The notes: generated by a model from the sequence alone, not told the origin. Counted from the first letter of the stretch, positions 12,805 through 21,817 are shown. The stretch: 64,000 bases of DNA from Actinoplanes solisilvae (GCF_003999975.1 NZ_RJAC01000011.1:124001-188000), one strand, 5' to 3'. Made by a program: numbers and translations.

Positions 12805-14058
12805 GTGGTGACGATCACTGAAGGCGACGCGATGGACGCCGGTGCCGCGGTCCGCATGCTGCTCGACCCGCGGGCCAACCACGACCCCGTGCCCGCCTAC
12901 GCCGCCCTGCACCGCCACGGCCCGGTCGTGCCCGTCTCCAGCGGCTACTACTTCGTGTCCGGCTATGACGCGGTCGACGCCGTGCTGCGCGATCCGGGCA
13001 TGGAGGCGTATGACGCCAAGCGCCTCGACGCCCAGTGGTCCGACTGGCGTGACAACCGGGCCGTCGCGCTCTTCGCCGACTCGATGCTGCGCACCAACCC
13101 GCCTCAGCACACCCGGATGCGCCGCCTGGCCGCCGGGGTCTTCACCGCCCGCCGGGTCGGCGCCCTGCGTGCGGTCATCGCCGCGCAGGTCGACGAGGCA
13201 CTTGACGCGCTGCCCGGTCCCGAGGCCGACCTGGTCAGCGATCTGACCTACCCGCTGCCGATCGCCGTGATCACCGCGCTGCTCGGGGTGCCGGCCGCCG
13301 ATCGTGGCATGTTCCGGCGGCTGGCCGAGGCGCTCACCGCCGTGCTCGAGGTGCGCTGGACCGAGGAGGACCGCCGCCGCGCCCACGAGGCCGCGCTCGA
13401 GCTCGAGGACTATTTCACGCGGCTGGTCGCCCGGCGCCGGGCCGAGCCGGCCGACGACCTGGTCAGCGCGCTGGCCGCGGCCCACGACGCGGGCGGCGAA
13501 CAGCTCACCGGGGCCGAGCTGATGGGCAACCTCGTCCTGCTGCTGGTCGCTGGGTTCGAGACGACCACGAACCTGCTCGGCAACGGGATCGTGCTGCTGC
13601 TCGACCACCCCGATCACGCCGACCGCCTGCGTGCCGATCCCGGCCTCGTGGCGGCGTACGTGGAAGAGGTCTTGCGGATCGAGTCGCCCGTGCAGCTCAC
13701 CGAGCGTTACACGTCGCGACCGTCTGTGGTGGGCGGGGTCGCGCTGCCCGCCGACGCCGAGCTGGTGCTGCTGCTGGGTGCGGCCAACCGCGATCCGGCG
13801 CGTTTCGAGAATCCGGACGTCTTCGATCCCGGCCGGCCGGGCAACGCTCCGCTGTCGTTCGGCGCGGGCGCCCACTATTGCCTGGGTGCGCCGCTGGCCC
13901 GGCTCGAGGCGCAGGTCGCGCTGCCCGCCCTGCTGCGCCGTTTTCCCGAGATGGAACCCGCCGGGCGCCCCACCCGGCGGCCCCGGATGAACCTGCGGGG
14001 GTGGTCGTCGCTGCCCGTGACGCTCGGCACCCGGCAGACGACCGGAAGCACTCCGTAG
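12805..14058 (+). CDS. Cytochrome P450
   Basis: Soluble bacterial class I haem mono-oxygenase of unknown substrate. 417 residues. I-helix oxygen-activation motif LLLVAGFETTTN, K-helix ExxR within YVEEVLRIESP, and the haem loop FGAGAHYCLGAPLAR with Cys about 359 are all intact. GTG 12805 follows GAGG; ATG 12832 is an alternative start. No ferredoxin or biosynthetic partner is adjacent. It sits between priA and def, which usually lie next to each other or near in related genomes, so it may be a later insertion. Sterol, polyketide or xenobiotic substrates are all possible. Confidence 0.92.
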   Translation: MVTITEGDAMDAGAAVRMLLDPRANHDPVPAYAALHRHGPVVPVSSGYYFVSGYDAVDAVLRDPGMEAYDAKRLDAQWSDWRDNRAVALFADSMLRTNPPQHTRMRRLAAGVFTARRVGALRAVIAAQVDEALDALPGPEADLVSDLTYPLPIAVITALLGVPAADRGMFRRLAEALTAVLEVRWTEEDRRRAHEAALELEDYFTRLVARRRAEPADDLVSALAAAHDAGGEQLTGAELMGNLVLLLVAGFETTTNLLGNGIVLLLDHPDHADRLRADPGLVAAYVEEVLRIESPVQLTERYTSRPSVVGGVALPADAELVLLLGAANRDPARFENPDVFDPGRPGNAPLSFGAGAHYCLGAPLARLEAQVALPALLRRFPEMEPAGRPTRRPRMNLRGWSSLPVTLGTRQTTGSTP

Positions 14059-14099
14059 ACTAGTCGGGTGCCGAGCCGAGATGTCAGGAGTCCAGCCGC

Positions 14100-14657
14100 G
14101 TGACCGTCCAGTCCATCCGTCTGTTCGGCGATCCGGTGCTCCGGTCGCCGGCTGATCTCGTCGTCGATTTCGACAAGGAACTGCGCACCCTGGTCAAGGA
14201 CCTGACCGACAGCATGCTGGAGGAGGGCGGCGCCGGTCTGGCCGCCCCGCAGATCGGGGTCGGCCTGCGCGTCTTCACGTTCGACGTGGACGACGTGGTG
14301 GGCCATCTCATCAACCCGGTGCTGTCGTTCCCCGACGAGGAGGAGCAGGACGGCCCCGAGGGCTGCCTGTCGATCCCGGGCGTCTACGTCGACACCAAGC
14401 GCCGTCAGAACGTCATAGCCGCCGGCTACAACGAGCACGGCGAGCCGATCCGGGTCATCGGCACCGGCCTCATGGCCCGCTGCGTGCAGCACGAGACCGA
14501 CCACCTCGACGGGGTGCTCTTCCTCGACCGGCTCGACGCCGCCGCCCGCAAGGACGCGATGAAGCAGATCCGCTCGGCCGACTGGTACGACGCCGGCAAG
14601 CCCCCGACGATCAAGGAGAGCCCGCACGGCCGGGGCCTGTTCGGGCTGGGGCGGTGA
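14100..14657 (+). CDS. def: Peptide deformylase
   Basis: Metalloenzyme removing the formyl group from nascent proteins. All three motifs are present: GAGLAAPQIGV, EGCLSIPG, and QHETDHLDG with two metal histidines and the catalytic glutamate. 185 residues. GTG start with CAGGAG upstream; a TAGACT -10 at 14056-14061 overlaps the P450 stop, giving a leader of about 30 bases. Overlaps fmt by four bases, so the enzyme removing the formyl group and the one adding it are coupled. Confidence 0.97.
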   Translation: MTVQSIRLFGDPVLRSPADLVVDFDKELRTLVKDLTDSMLEEGGAGLAAPQIGVGLRVFTFDVDDVVGHLINPVLSFPDEEEQDGPEGCLSIPGVYVDTKRRQNVIAAGYNEHGEPIRVIGTGLMARCVQHETDHLDGVLFLDRLDAAARKDAMKQIRSADWYDAGKPPTIKESPHGRGLFGLGR

Positions 14658-15589
14658 GCGGGTTGCGCATCGTCTTCGCCGGCACGCCGGCCGTCGCCCT
14701 GCCCAGCCTCGACGCGATCGCCGCCTCGGGGCACGAGCTGCTCGCCGTGGTCACCCGGCCCGACGCCCCGGCCGGGCGCGGACGGCGCCTGGTGCGCTCG
14801 CCCGCGGCCGCCTGGGCCGACGAGCGCGGCATCGAGGTGCTCACCCCGGAGAAACCCCGCGAGCCCGAGTTCCAGGAGCGTCTGCGGGCTCTCGCACCCG
14901 ATTGTGTGCCCGTGGTGGCGTACGGCGCTCTGGTCCCCCCGAGTGCCCTCGAGATCCCGAAGCACGGCTGGGTCAACCTGCACTTCTCGCTGCTGCCCGC
15001 CTGGCGCGGCGCCGCCCCGGTGCAACACGCGGTGCTGCACGGCGACGAGGTGACCGGCGCCAGCGTCTTCGAGCTCGAGGCGGGCCTCGACACGGGCCCG
15101 GTCTACGGCACCCTGACCGAGGACATCCGGCCCACGGACACCTCCGGCGACCTGCTCGAGCGGCTGGCCACCGAGGGGGCGGGCCTGCTCGTGGCGGTGC
15201 TCGACGCGATCGAGTCGGGCAGCGCGCGGGCCCACCCGCAGCCGGCCGACGGCATCACACTGGCACCGAAACTGACGGTCGACGACGCGCGCGTGCGCTG
15301 GGGCGACCCGGCGTTCGCGGTCGACCGGCGCATCCGGGCGTGCACCCCGGCGCCGGGCGCGTGGACGACGCTGCGCGACGACCGGCTCAAGCTGGGGCCG
15401 GTGCGCCCGATAGCCAACGGGCCCGAGCTGGCGCCCGGTGACCTGCTCGTCGAGCGGTCCCAGGTGCTGGTCGGCACGGCGACGACGCCGGTCGCGCTCG
15501 GCGAGGTAAGGGCCGCGGGCAAGAAGCCCATGGCGGCGACGGACTGGGCTCGTGGTCTGCGGATCCAGCCAGGAGAGAAGCTTCAGTGA
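14654..15589 (+). CDS. fmt: Methionyl-tRNA formyltransferase
   Basis: Formylates initiator Met-tRNA using 10-formyltetrahydrofolate. The N-terminal Rossmann domain starts LRIVFAGTPAVALPSLDAI. The catalytic stretch is HGWVNLHFSLLPAWRGAAPVQ with the conserved Asn and His, and GASVFELEAGLDTGPVYG follows. A C-terminal OB-like domain runs from about residue 205. 311 residues. GTGA overlaps connect it to def before and rsmB after. Confidence 0.97.
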   Translation: MSGLRIVFAGTPAVALPSLDAIAASGHELLAVVTRPDAPAGRGRRLVRSPAAAWADERGIEVLTPEKPREPEFQERLRALAPDCVPVVAYGALVPPSALEIPKHGWVNLHFSLLPAWRGAAPVQHAVLHGDEVTGASVFELEAGLDTGPVYGTLTEDIRPTDTSGDLLERLATEGAGLLVAVLDAIESGSARAHPQPADGITLAPKLTVDDARVRWGDPAFAVDRRIRACTPAPGAWTTLRDDRLKLGPVRPIANGPELAPGDLLVERSQVLVGTATTPVALGEVRAAGKKPMAATDWARGLRIQPGEKLQ

Positions 15590-17058
15590 CTGAACACAAG
15601 GCAGACCGTCCCCACGGTTCCGGACGGCCCAGCCGGCCCGGTGGACCGGGTTACGACCGCGACAGCCGTTCGGGGCGGGCGCCTCGGGCGGGGCGTCCTC
15701 CGTCCGACCCGGCGCGCCAGGCGGCGTACGAGGCGATCGCGGCTGTGCACCGCGACGACGCGTACGCGAACCTGGTGCTCTCGGACATCCTGCGCGACAT
15801 GGGCCTGTCCGGGCGCGACGCCGCGTTCGCGACCGAGCTGACCTACGGCACGCTGCGCGCCCTCGGCACCCTCGATCTGATCATCGCCGACGCCGCCGGG
15901 CGTGAGGTGTCCCGCATCGACCCGCCGGCCCGCGACGCTCTGCGGCTGGGCGCCTACCAGATCCTCTACACCCGGGTGCCCGCGCACGCCGCCGTCAACC
16001 AGACCGTCGACCTGGTGCGTTCGGTCGCTCCGGGCGCGGCCGGGTTCGCCAACGCGGTCTCGCGCACGATCACCGAGACCCCGCTGGAGAAGTGGCTCGA
16101 GAAGCTCGCGCCCGACTACGAGACCGACCCGGTCGGCAACCTCGCCGTGCACCACAACCACCCCGAATGGGTGATCCGGGCGTTCGCCGAGTCGCTCGGC
16201 GGCGACCTGGCCGAGACCGCCCGGCTGCTCATCGAGGACAATCAGCCCCCCGTCGTGCACCTGTGCGCCCGGCCCGGCCGCGCCGACGCGGTCGAGCTGG
16301 CCGAAGAGGTCGACGGCGTACCGGCCGCGTTCTCGCCCTACGCGGTCTACCTGAACGGCGGTTCGCCGCGCGAGCTCTCCGCCATCCGCCAGGGCCGTGC
16401 CCACGTGCAGGACGAGGGCTCGCAACTCGTGGCCGCGGCGCTGCTGGCCGCCCCGATCGAGGGCCGCGACACCCGCTGGCTCGACCTGTGCGCCGGGCCG
16501 GGCGGCAAGACCGGCCTGATCGGCTCGATCGCCTCGGCCCGGGGCGCCGAGGTGACCGCGGTCGAGGTCGCCGAGCACCGTGCGCGGCTGGTCGAGCAGG
16601 CCACCGCGGGCATGCCGGTGACCGTGCTGCCGATGGACGGACGTTCCGTGGGCCGCGACCCCGACCTGCCGGAAGAGTCGTTCGACCGGGTGCTGGTCGA
16701 CGCGCCCTGCACGGGGCTGGGCTCGCTGCGGCGCCGGCCCGAGTCGCGCTGGCGCCGGACGCCGGCCGACCTGCCGCCGCTGACCAAGTTGCAGCGCGAG
16801 CTGCTGGTCGCGGCGCTGCGGGCGGTGCGGCCGGGTGGCGTGGTGGCCTATGTGACCTGCTCGCCGCACATGGTCGAGACGCAGGTGACGGTGGTCGAGG
16901 GCGCACGTCGCAGCGGGGTCGAGGTCGACTTCGTGGACGCCCGTCCGCTGCTGCCGCCGGGCATGCCCGGTCTCGGCGCGGGCCCGACGGTGCAGCTCTG
17001 GCCGCACCGCCACGGCACTGACGCGATGTTCCTGGCCGTGCTGCGGAGGACGAGTTAG
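15586..17058 (+). CDS. rsmB: 16S rRNA m5C967 methyltransferase
   Basis: Methylates C967 of 16S rRNA with S-adenosylmethionine. A disordered Arg/Gly/Pro-rich tail (about residues 1-40) precedes a NusB-like RNA-binding domain (about 42-170) and the Rossmann methyltransferase. Seen there: LDLCAGPGGKTGLIGS for SAM, the VLVDAPCTGLGSLRRRPE motif, and YVTCSPHMVET with the second catalytic cysteine. 490 residues. GTGA overlap with fmt. Its TAG shares bases with the stop of the convergent lipoprotein gene. Confidence 0.95.
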   Translation: MTEHKADRPHGSGRPSRPGGPGYDRDSRSGRAPRAGRPPSDPARQAAYEAIAAVHRDDAYANLVLSDILRDMGLSGRDAAFATELTYGTLRALGTLDLIIADAAGREVSRIDPPARDALRLGAYQILYTRVPAHAAVNQTVDLVRSVAPGAAGFANAVSRTITETPLEKWLEKLAPDYETDPVGNLAVHHNHPEWVIRAFAESLGGDLAETARLLIEDNQPPVVHLCARPGRADAVELAEEVDGVPAAFSPYAVYLNGGSPRELSAIRQGRAHVQDEGSQLVAAALLAAPIEGRDTRWLDLCAGPGGKTGLIGSIASARGAEVTAVEVAEHRARLVEQATAGMPVTVLPMDGRSVGRDPDLPEESFDRVLVDAPCTGLGSLRRRPESRWRRTPADLPPLTKLQRELLVAALRAVRPGGVVAYVTCSPHMVETQVTVVEGARRSGVEVDFVDARPLLPPGMPGLGAGPTVQLWPHRHGTDAMFLAVLRRTS

Positions 17059-17927
17059 CGGTACACGTAGTGGATCTTCAGCTTGCGGGTGCCGGCGTTG
17101 CGGTAGGAGCCGGTCATCTTCTCGCCGTTGAGCCACAGGAAGCAGCGGATCGCGCGGTCGCCGAGTTTCCACGAGGTGTCGTCCGGCGGGAAGCCGAGCC
17201 AGCCCACCCGGTTGCGCACTGTCCCGTCGTTGGGGATGCCGGTGAACTTGGCGATTGCCGCGTGACAGCCCTTCTCGAGCTCGGCCGACGTCAGGGCGGC
17301 GGCCGAGCTCTTCTTGCTCTCGAAGACGCCGACGAACTCCGACGTGTGCTTGGCCGCGCAGGGCCGCGGGCGCATGCCGGTGACCTGCTCGCCCGCGATC
17401 GTGGGGTCGGCGCAGGTCATCTTCACCTTGCCGGTCTTGAGGCCGTTCTGCAGGCTGCCGGAACGGCGCACCAGGTCACCGTCGACCGGTGAGGTCTCGG
17501 CGAGGTCGCATCGATACCAGCGGGCCCCGCCCTCCCACGCCTGCCGGCTCGGCATCACCGGTTGCAACACCAGCCAGCCCGTACGCCAGTCGCCGCCCAG
17601 CCAGCCGTTGACCCGCTTCGAGCACTCGCGGAAGGCGCGCGGGCGGTTGGCCTCGGCGGTGCTGCCCGCGGGGACGCCGGCGAGATCGGCGACCACGACC
17701 GACTCGGCGATGTGCGGTGTGAGACAGCCCGACGGACTGCGGTCGTCGAGCGTGCTCTCGTCGACGAGGTCGGGATGGCAGGTGCTGGCGACGGGACGCC
17801 ACTGCTTGGCCGCGGGTGGCGGGGACCAGCCGTTGGTCAGGTCGCCGTCGATGCCGGCGGGCAGCTCGGAACAGCCGGAGACGGCCAGGACGAGCGTTAC
17901 GGCCAGGGCGGCGGGCCATCGTCGCAT
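17055..17927 (-). CDS. Septum-formation-family lipoprotein
   Basis: Secreted, lipid-anchored protein of unknown role. A signal peptide MRRWPAALAVTLVLAVSGC ends in the lipobox AVSGC. The mature part has paired cysteines and the CAAKHTSEFVGVF motif of the actinobacterial proteins annotated 'septum formation' family, with a second similar half earlier in the chain. The name comes from the family and no direct role in septation is shown. 290 residues. Converges on rsmB with overlapping stops and has no space for a separate terminator. Confidence 0.75.
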   Translation of the reverse strand: MRRWPAALAVTLVLAVSGCSELPAGIDGDLTNGWSPPPAAKQWRPVASTCHPDLVDESTLDDRSPSGCLTPHIAESVVVADLAGVPAGSTAEANRPRAFRECSKRVNGWLGGDWRTGWLVLQPVMPSRQAWEGGARWYRCDLAETSPVDGDLVRRSGSLQNGLKTGKVKMTCADPTIAGEQVTGMRPRPCAAKHTSEFVGVFESKKSSAAALTSAELEKGCHAAIAKFTGIPNDGTVRNRVGWLGFPPDDTSWKLGDRAIRCFLWLNGEKMTGSYRNAGTRKLKIHYVYR

Positions 17928-17970
17928 GTCGTTCTCCCACCCCGTCGGTCAAGGGGCGTCACTCTATCGG

Positions 17971-18014
17971 TTATCCACAGGCCGGGAGAGCCCGGGCGGC
18001 GAAGGTCCTACACT
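17971..18014 (+). promoter_or_regulatory. DnaA box and leaderless -10 upstream of rpe
   Basis: TTATCCACA (17971-17979), an exact E. coli-type DnaA box also used by actinobacteria, lies about 30 bases before a -10 element TACACT (18009-18014). The rpe GTG starts six bases after the -10, so the transcript probably begins at the start codon and has no ribosome site. Confidence 0.5.
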
Positions 18015-18020
18015 TCAGCC

Positions 18021-18689
18021 GTGGAGCCATCACAGATCATCGCCCCCAGCATTCTCGCCGCCGACTTCGCCCGTCTCGCCGACGCGGTGCACGCGATCGA
18101 GGGCGCGGCCGACTGGGTGCATGTCGATGTCATGGACAACCACTTCGTCCCCAACCTGACCATCGGGCTGCCCGTGGTGCAGAGCCTGCGCAAGGCGACC
18201 AGCATCCCGTTCGACGTCCACCTGATGATCACCGATCCCGAGCGCTGGGCGCCGGGCTACGCCGAGGCCGGCGCCTACAACGTCACCTTCCACGCCGAGG
18301 CCACCGACGACCCGGTCGCCCTGGCCAAGACGTTGCGCGCCGCCGGGGCCAAAGCGGGTCTCGCCATCGACCGCGACACGGCGATCGAGCCCTACCTCGA
18401 GCTGCTGCCCCATGTGGACACGCTGCTCATCATGACGATCAAGGCCGGTTTCGGCGGGCAGAAGTTCCTGCCCGAAATGCTCGACAAGGTCCGCGCGGTC
18501 CGCCGGCGCATCGATGCCGATAATCTCGAGGTGCGTCTCGAGGTCGACGGCGGCATCGCGTCCGACACCATCGCGCGGGCGGCCGAGGCCGGCGCCGACG
18601 CGTTCGTGGCGGGCACGGCGGTCTATGGCGCGCAAGACCCGGCCGAGGCCATTCGCAAGCTGCGCGCCCTCACGGGAGGAGCCGGATGA
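18021..18689 (+). CDS. rpe: Ribulose-phosphate 3-epimerase
   Basis: Interconverts ribulose 5-phosphate and xylulose 5-phosphate in the pentose phosphate pathway. TIM barrel of 222 residues: IAPSILAADFARL at the start, VHVDVMDNHFVPNLTIG with metal ligands, HLMI, and VDGGIASDTI with GTAVYG for phosphate. GTG 18021 is chosen because the protein begins as in the family and a -10 lies just upstream, consistent with a leaderless message. ATGA overlap with the following regulator gene. Confidence 0.96.
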   Translation: MEPSQIIAPSILAADFARLADAVHAIEGAADWVHVDVMDNHFVPNLTIGLPVVQSLRKATSIPFDVHLMITDPERWAPGYAEAGAYNVTFHAEATDDPVALAKTLRAAGAKAGLAIDRDTAIEPYLELLPHVDTLLIMTIKAGFGGQKFLPEMLDKVRAVRRRIDADNLEVRLEVDGGIASDTIARAAEAGADAFVAGTAVYGAQDPAEAIRKLRALTGGAG

Positions 18690-19720
18690 GCACAGGGGTC
18701 GTGGATCCCCAGCACGACGACCTCGGTCCCGAACCCGAGGATCGGCCCGACCTGATCCTGGTCGTCGACGACGATCAAGACATTGCCAGCTTCGTCGAGT
18801 TCAACCTCAAGGTTCAGGGCTACGACGTGATCACCGCCCGCGACGGGCAGGACGCGCTCGACCTCATGGAGACCCAGCGGCCCGACCTCGCCGTGGTCGA
18901 CTGGATGATGCCGCGCATGGACGGCGTCGAGCTGACCCGCCGGCTGCGCGCCGAGCCGCTCACCTCCGCCCTCCCGGTGATCATGTTGACCGCCAAGGGC
19001 ATGACCGTCGACAAGGTCGTGGGCCTGACCGCGGGGGTCGACGACTATCTGGTCAAGCCGTTCGACACAGCCGAGCTGATCGCCCGGGTGTCGTCGACGC
19101 TGCGCCGCAACAAGGAGTTCCGCGAGGTCTCGCCGCTGACCGGCCTGCCCGGCAACGCCCGGGTCCGCCGCGAGATCGCCGACCGCATGAAGGCCGGCGG
19201 CGAATACTCCGTGGGCTACATCGACATCGACCGGTTCAAGAGCGTCAACGACGTGTACGGGTTCGACCGCGGCGACGAGTTCATCACGGCGCTCGCCCGC
19301 AGCCTGCACCGCGCGGTGACCTCGATCGGCCGTCCCTCGATCTTCCTGGGCCACATCGGCGGTGACGACTTCGTCTTCATCTGCACGCCCGAGCAGGTGC
19401 TGCCGCTGACCAAGCGCACGGTCACCGACTTCGAGCAGTCGGCCGACCAGCTCTACGACGCGATCGACGCCGGCCGTGGCTACATCGAGGTCCCCGACCG
19501 GCGCGGCAACAAGAACCGGGCCGCTCTGGTGACCCTGTCGATCGGCGTGGCCCAGGCGACCGTCGAGGGCCGCAAGTTCACCGACCCGCGCGTGGTGATC
19601 GGCGTCGCCTCCGAGATGAAGAAGGTCGCCAAGTCCCAGCCCGGGTCATACGTCGCCATCGACCGCCGAAAAGAGGAAGACGGCGAGCCTGAGCAGGAGT
19701 TTCGTCCCGAACAGCGTTGA
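18686..19720 (+). CDS. Receiver-GGDEF response regulator (probable diguanylate cyclase)
   Basis: Predicted two-component output protein making cyclic di-GMP. The receiver (about residues 25-140) has the acidic pair VVDDDQD, phospho-acceptor D72 in VVDWMMP, T in MLTAKG and K in VKPF. The GGDEF domain has DIDRFKSVND and the signature HIGGDDFVF (residues 225-229); GGDDF is usually catalytically competent. The upstream inhibitory site RxxD reads RPSI, so product inhibition is probably lost. It is translationally coupled to rpe, with no kinase adjacent. 344 residues. Confidence 0.88.
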   Translation: MSTGVVDPQHDDLGPEPEDRPDLILVVDDDQDIASFVEFNLKVQGYDVITARDGQDALDLMETQRPDLAVVDWMMPRMDGVELTRRLRAEPLTSALPVIMLTAKGMTVDKVVGLTAGVDDYLVKPFDTAELIARVSSTLRRNKEFREVSPLTGLPGNARVRREIADRMKAGGEYSVGYIDIDRFKSVNDVYGFDRGDEFITALARSLHRAVTSIGRPSIFLGHIGGDDFVFICTPEQVLPLTKRTVTDFEQSADQLYDAIDAGRGYIEVPDRRGNKNRAALVTLSIGVAQATVEGRKFTDPRVVIGVASEMKKVAKSQPGSYVAIDRRKEEDGEPEQEFRPEQR

Positions 19721-19803
19721 CCGTTCAACCGGGAAGCCTGTGACATGGCTCGCCGGGGGGTGGCAAAAGCCTCAGCGCGTGTAAAACTCTGGGGTGACCC
19801 ACC

Positions 19804-19983
19804 ACGCGCTGGCGGGACTCGGTGAAATTCCGAACCGGCGGTGATCCGGCCTCCTGAGGCCGGTAAGCCCGCGACCCGGTCGTCGTCAACCTACGACGCC
19901 CGGTGGACCTGGTGAGACTCCAGGGCCGACGGTTGACCAAGGCGTAAGCCTCGGTCAGACAGTCCGGATGGGAGACAGCGCGT
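19804..19983 (+). promoter_or_regulatory. FMN riboswitch (RFN element)
   Basis: Aptamer binding flavin mononucleotide. The conserved blocks are GGTGAAATTCCGAACCGGCGG, AGCCCGCGA, GGTGAGACTCCAGGGCCGAC and AGTCCGGATGGGAGA. The closing stem P1 is perfect: ACGCGCTG (19804-19811) with CAGCGCGT (19976-19983). Optional stems P2 and P3 are long, as in other actinobacteria. It precedes all four riboflavin genes. Confidence 0.96.
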
Positions 19984-19987
19984 CGGC

Positions 19988-20113
19988 ATCGGACCGAGGG
20001 CTTGCGAAAGCGTGCCCTCGACCGGGGTGCGCGCAGCGCACCCGTGTGTCCGATTCCCGGCGTTTCCTGACTCTTCCTCACCCGCGCGTGAACAAGCACC
20101 GCGCGAGAGGAAG
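19988..20113 (+). promoter_or_regulatory. Riboswitch expression platform: three-way junction and SD-sequestering hairpin
   Basis: Directly after the aptamer, ATCGGAC (19988-19994) pairs with GTCCGAT (20048-20054) around two perfect hairpins: CGAGGGC/GCCCTCG (19995-20020) and GGGTGCGC/GCGCACCC (20025-20043). Then CTTCCTC (20073-20079) pairs with GAGGAAG (20107-20113), the ribosome site of ribD, with an inner stem CGCGCG/CGCGCG. No T-run follows, so control is probably at translation. Which state FMN favours is inferred from the family, where ligand shuts genes off. Confidence 0.65.
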
Positions 20114-20118
20114 AACCG

Positions 20119-21198
20119 ATGGTGACCGAGGACGAGGCGATGCGCCGCGCGATCGCGCTGGCCGCCCGCGGACTCGGCACGACCAGCCCCAACCCGGTGG
20201 TCGGCTGCATCCTGCTCGACAGCGAAGGCGAGGTTGTCGGCGAGGGCTTCCACGCCTACGCCGGCGGCCCGCACGCCGAGATCGTCGCGCTCGCCCAGGC
20301 CGGGGAGCGCGCCAACGGCGGCACGGCCGTCGTCACCCTCGAACCCTGCAACCACACCGGCCGCACCGGCCCCTGCAGCCTCGCGCTGATCAACGCGGGC
20401 GTGCGGCGGGTCGTGATCGCGGTCGACGACCCCACGCCCGTCGCGTCCGGCGGCGCGGTCACCCTGCGCGCCTCCGGGGTGCAGGTCGAGACCGGCGTAC
20501 GCCGCCTGGAGGCGACCGAGGGCAACGTCGCCTGGCTGACCGCTGTGCGGCGCGGCCGGCCGTACGTGACCTGGAAGTTCGCCGCGACGCTGGACGGGCG
20601 ATCGGCCGCCGCCGACGGCACCAGCCAGTGGATCACCTCGGCGCCGGCGCGCGAGGACGTGCACGTGCTGCGCGGCACGGTCGACGCGATCGTGGCCGGC
20701 GTGGGCACGGTCATCGCCGACGATCCCCAGCTCACCGTCCGCGACCTGCGTGACGGCAGCCTGGCGATCAAGCAGCCGCTCCGCGTGGTCGTCGACTCCG
20801 AGGGGCGTACGCCGGAGAAAGCTCGCGTGCACGACGCGGCCGCCCCCACCTGGATCGCCACGACCCGCGAGCTGGGTGCCGGCCCCGACGGCAAGGTCGA
20901 CCTGAATGCCCTGCTGGCCGCCATGTTCGGCCGGGGCGTGCGCTCGGTGCTGCTCGAAGGCGGCCCCACCCTCGCCGGCGCGTTCCTGGCCGCCGGGTTC
21001 GTCGACCAGGTCATCGGCTACGTCGCGCCCAAACTGCTCGGCTCGGGCAAATCAGCCCTGGTCGACGCCGGTGTCGGCACCATCGCCGACGCTATCGAGC
21101 TCGACCTCAAGGACATCACGCAGATCGGACCCGACCTGCGCTTCACCGCATCGCTCCGCGCCAAGGAGCCATCCGACCACTCCGCCCGCCGCCCCTAA
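20119..21198 (+). CDS. ribD: Bifunctional diaminohydroxyphosphoribosylaminopyrimidine deaminase / reductase
   Basis: Second and third steps of riboflavin synthesis. The N-terminal cytidine-deaminase-like domain (about residues 1-145) has zinc ligands in GPHAEIVAL and EPCNHTGRTGPC. The C-terminal NADPH reductase (about 150-350) has VTWKFAATLDGRSAAADGTSQWITS and LLEGGPTLAGAFL. 359 residues. ATG 20119 is five bases after GAGGAAG, which lies in the sequestering hairpin of the FMN riboswitch. Confidence 0.95.
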   Translation: MVTEDEAMRRAIALAARGLGTTSPNPVVGCILLDSEGEVVGEGFHAYAGGPHAEIVALAQAGERANGGTAVVTLEPCNHTGRTGPCSLALINAGVRRVVIAVDDPTPVASGGAVTLRASGVQVETGVRRLEATEGNVAWLTAVRRGRPYVTWKFAATLDGRSAAADGTSQWITSAPAREDVHVLRGTVDAIVAGVGTVIADDPQLTVRDLRDGSLAIKQPLRVVVDSEGRTPEKARVHDAAAPTWIATTRELGAGPDGKVDLNALLAAMFGRGVRSVLLEGGPTLAGAFLAAGFVDQVIGYVAPKLLGSGKSALVDAGVGTIADAIELDLKDITQIGPDLRFTASLRAKEPSDHSARRP

Positions 21199-21217
21199 AC
21201 CGGAAGAAGGAATCTCT

Positions 21218-21817
21218 ATGTTCACCGGCATCATCGAGGAGCTCGGCGAGGTCATCCGCCGCACCGACTCGGGCAGTGACTCGGCGGTCCTGGCGGTCCG
21301 CGGGCCGCTGGTCACGTCGGACGCCCGGCACGGCGACTCCATCTCGGTCAACGGCGTCTGTCTGACCGTGATCGACAACGTCGACGGTGTCTTCACCGCC
21401 GACGTGATGGGCGAGACCCTGCGTCGCTCGTCGCTCGGCGCGCTCGAGGTGGGCAGCCAGGTCAACCTGGAGCGGGCCGCCGCGCTGGGCAGCCGCCTCG
21501 GCGGTCACCTCGTGCAGGGCCACGTCGACGGGGTCGCCCGCCTGGTCGCCCGCGAACCGGCCGCCGACTGGGAGGTCGTGCGGTTCTCGCTGCCCGCCGC
21601 CCTGGCGAAATACGTGGTCGAGAAGGGCTCGATCACCGTCGACGGGGTGTCGCTGACCGTGATGGCCGTCGACGACGAGACCTTCAGTGTCGGGCTCATC
21701 CCCACCACGTCGAAGCTGACCGTGCTGGGCGGCAAGGACGTCGGCGACCCGGTGAACCTCGAGGTCGACGTGATCGCGAAGTACGTCGAGAAGATGCTGG
21801 GGGACCGCAATGTTTGA
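21218..21817 (+). CDS. ribE: Riboflavin synthase alpha chain
   Basis: Dismutates two 6,7-dimethyl-8-ribityllumazine molecules into riboflavin and its precursor. Two tandem lumazine-binding barrels: MFTGIIEELGEV with NGVCLTV in the first, and GGHLVQGHVDGVARL with DGVSLTV in the second. ATG 21218 follows AGAAGGA. 199 residues, the usual length. The last eight bases overlap ribBA. Confidence 0.96.
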   Translation: MFTGIIEELGEVIRRTDSGSDSAVLAVRGPLVTSDARHGDSISVNGVCLTVIDNVDGVFTADVMGETLRRSSLGALEVGSQVNLERAAALGSRLGGHLVQGHVDGVARLVAREPAADWEVVRFSLPAALAKYVVEKGSITVDGVSLTVMAVDDETFSVGLIPTTSKLTVLGGKDVGDPVNLEVDVIAKYVEKMLGDRNV

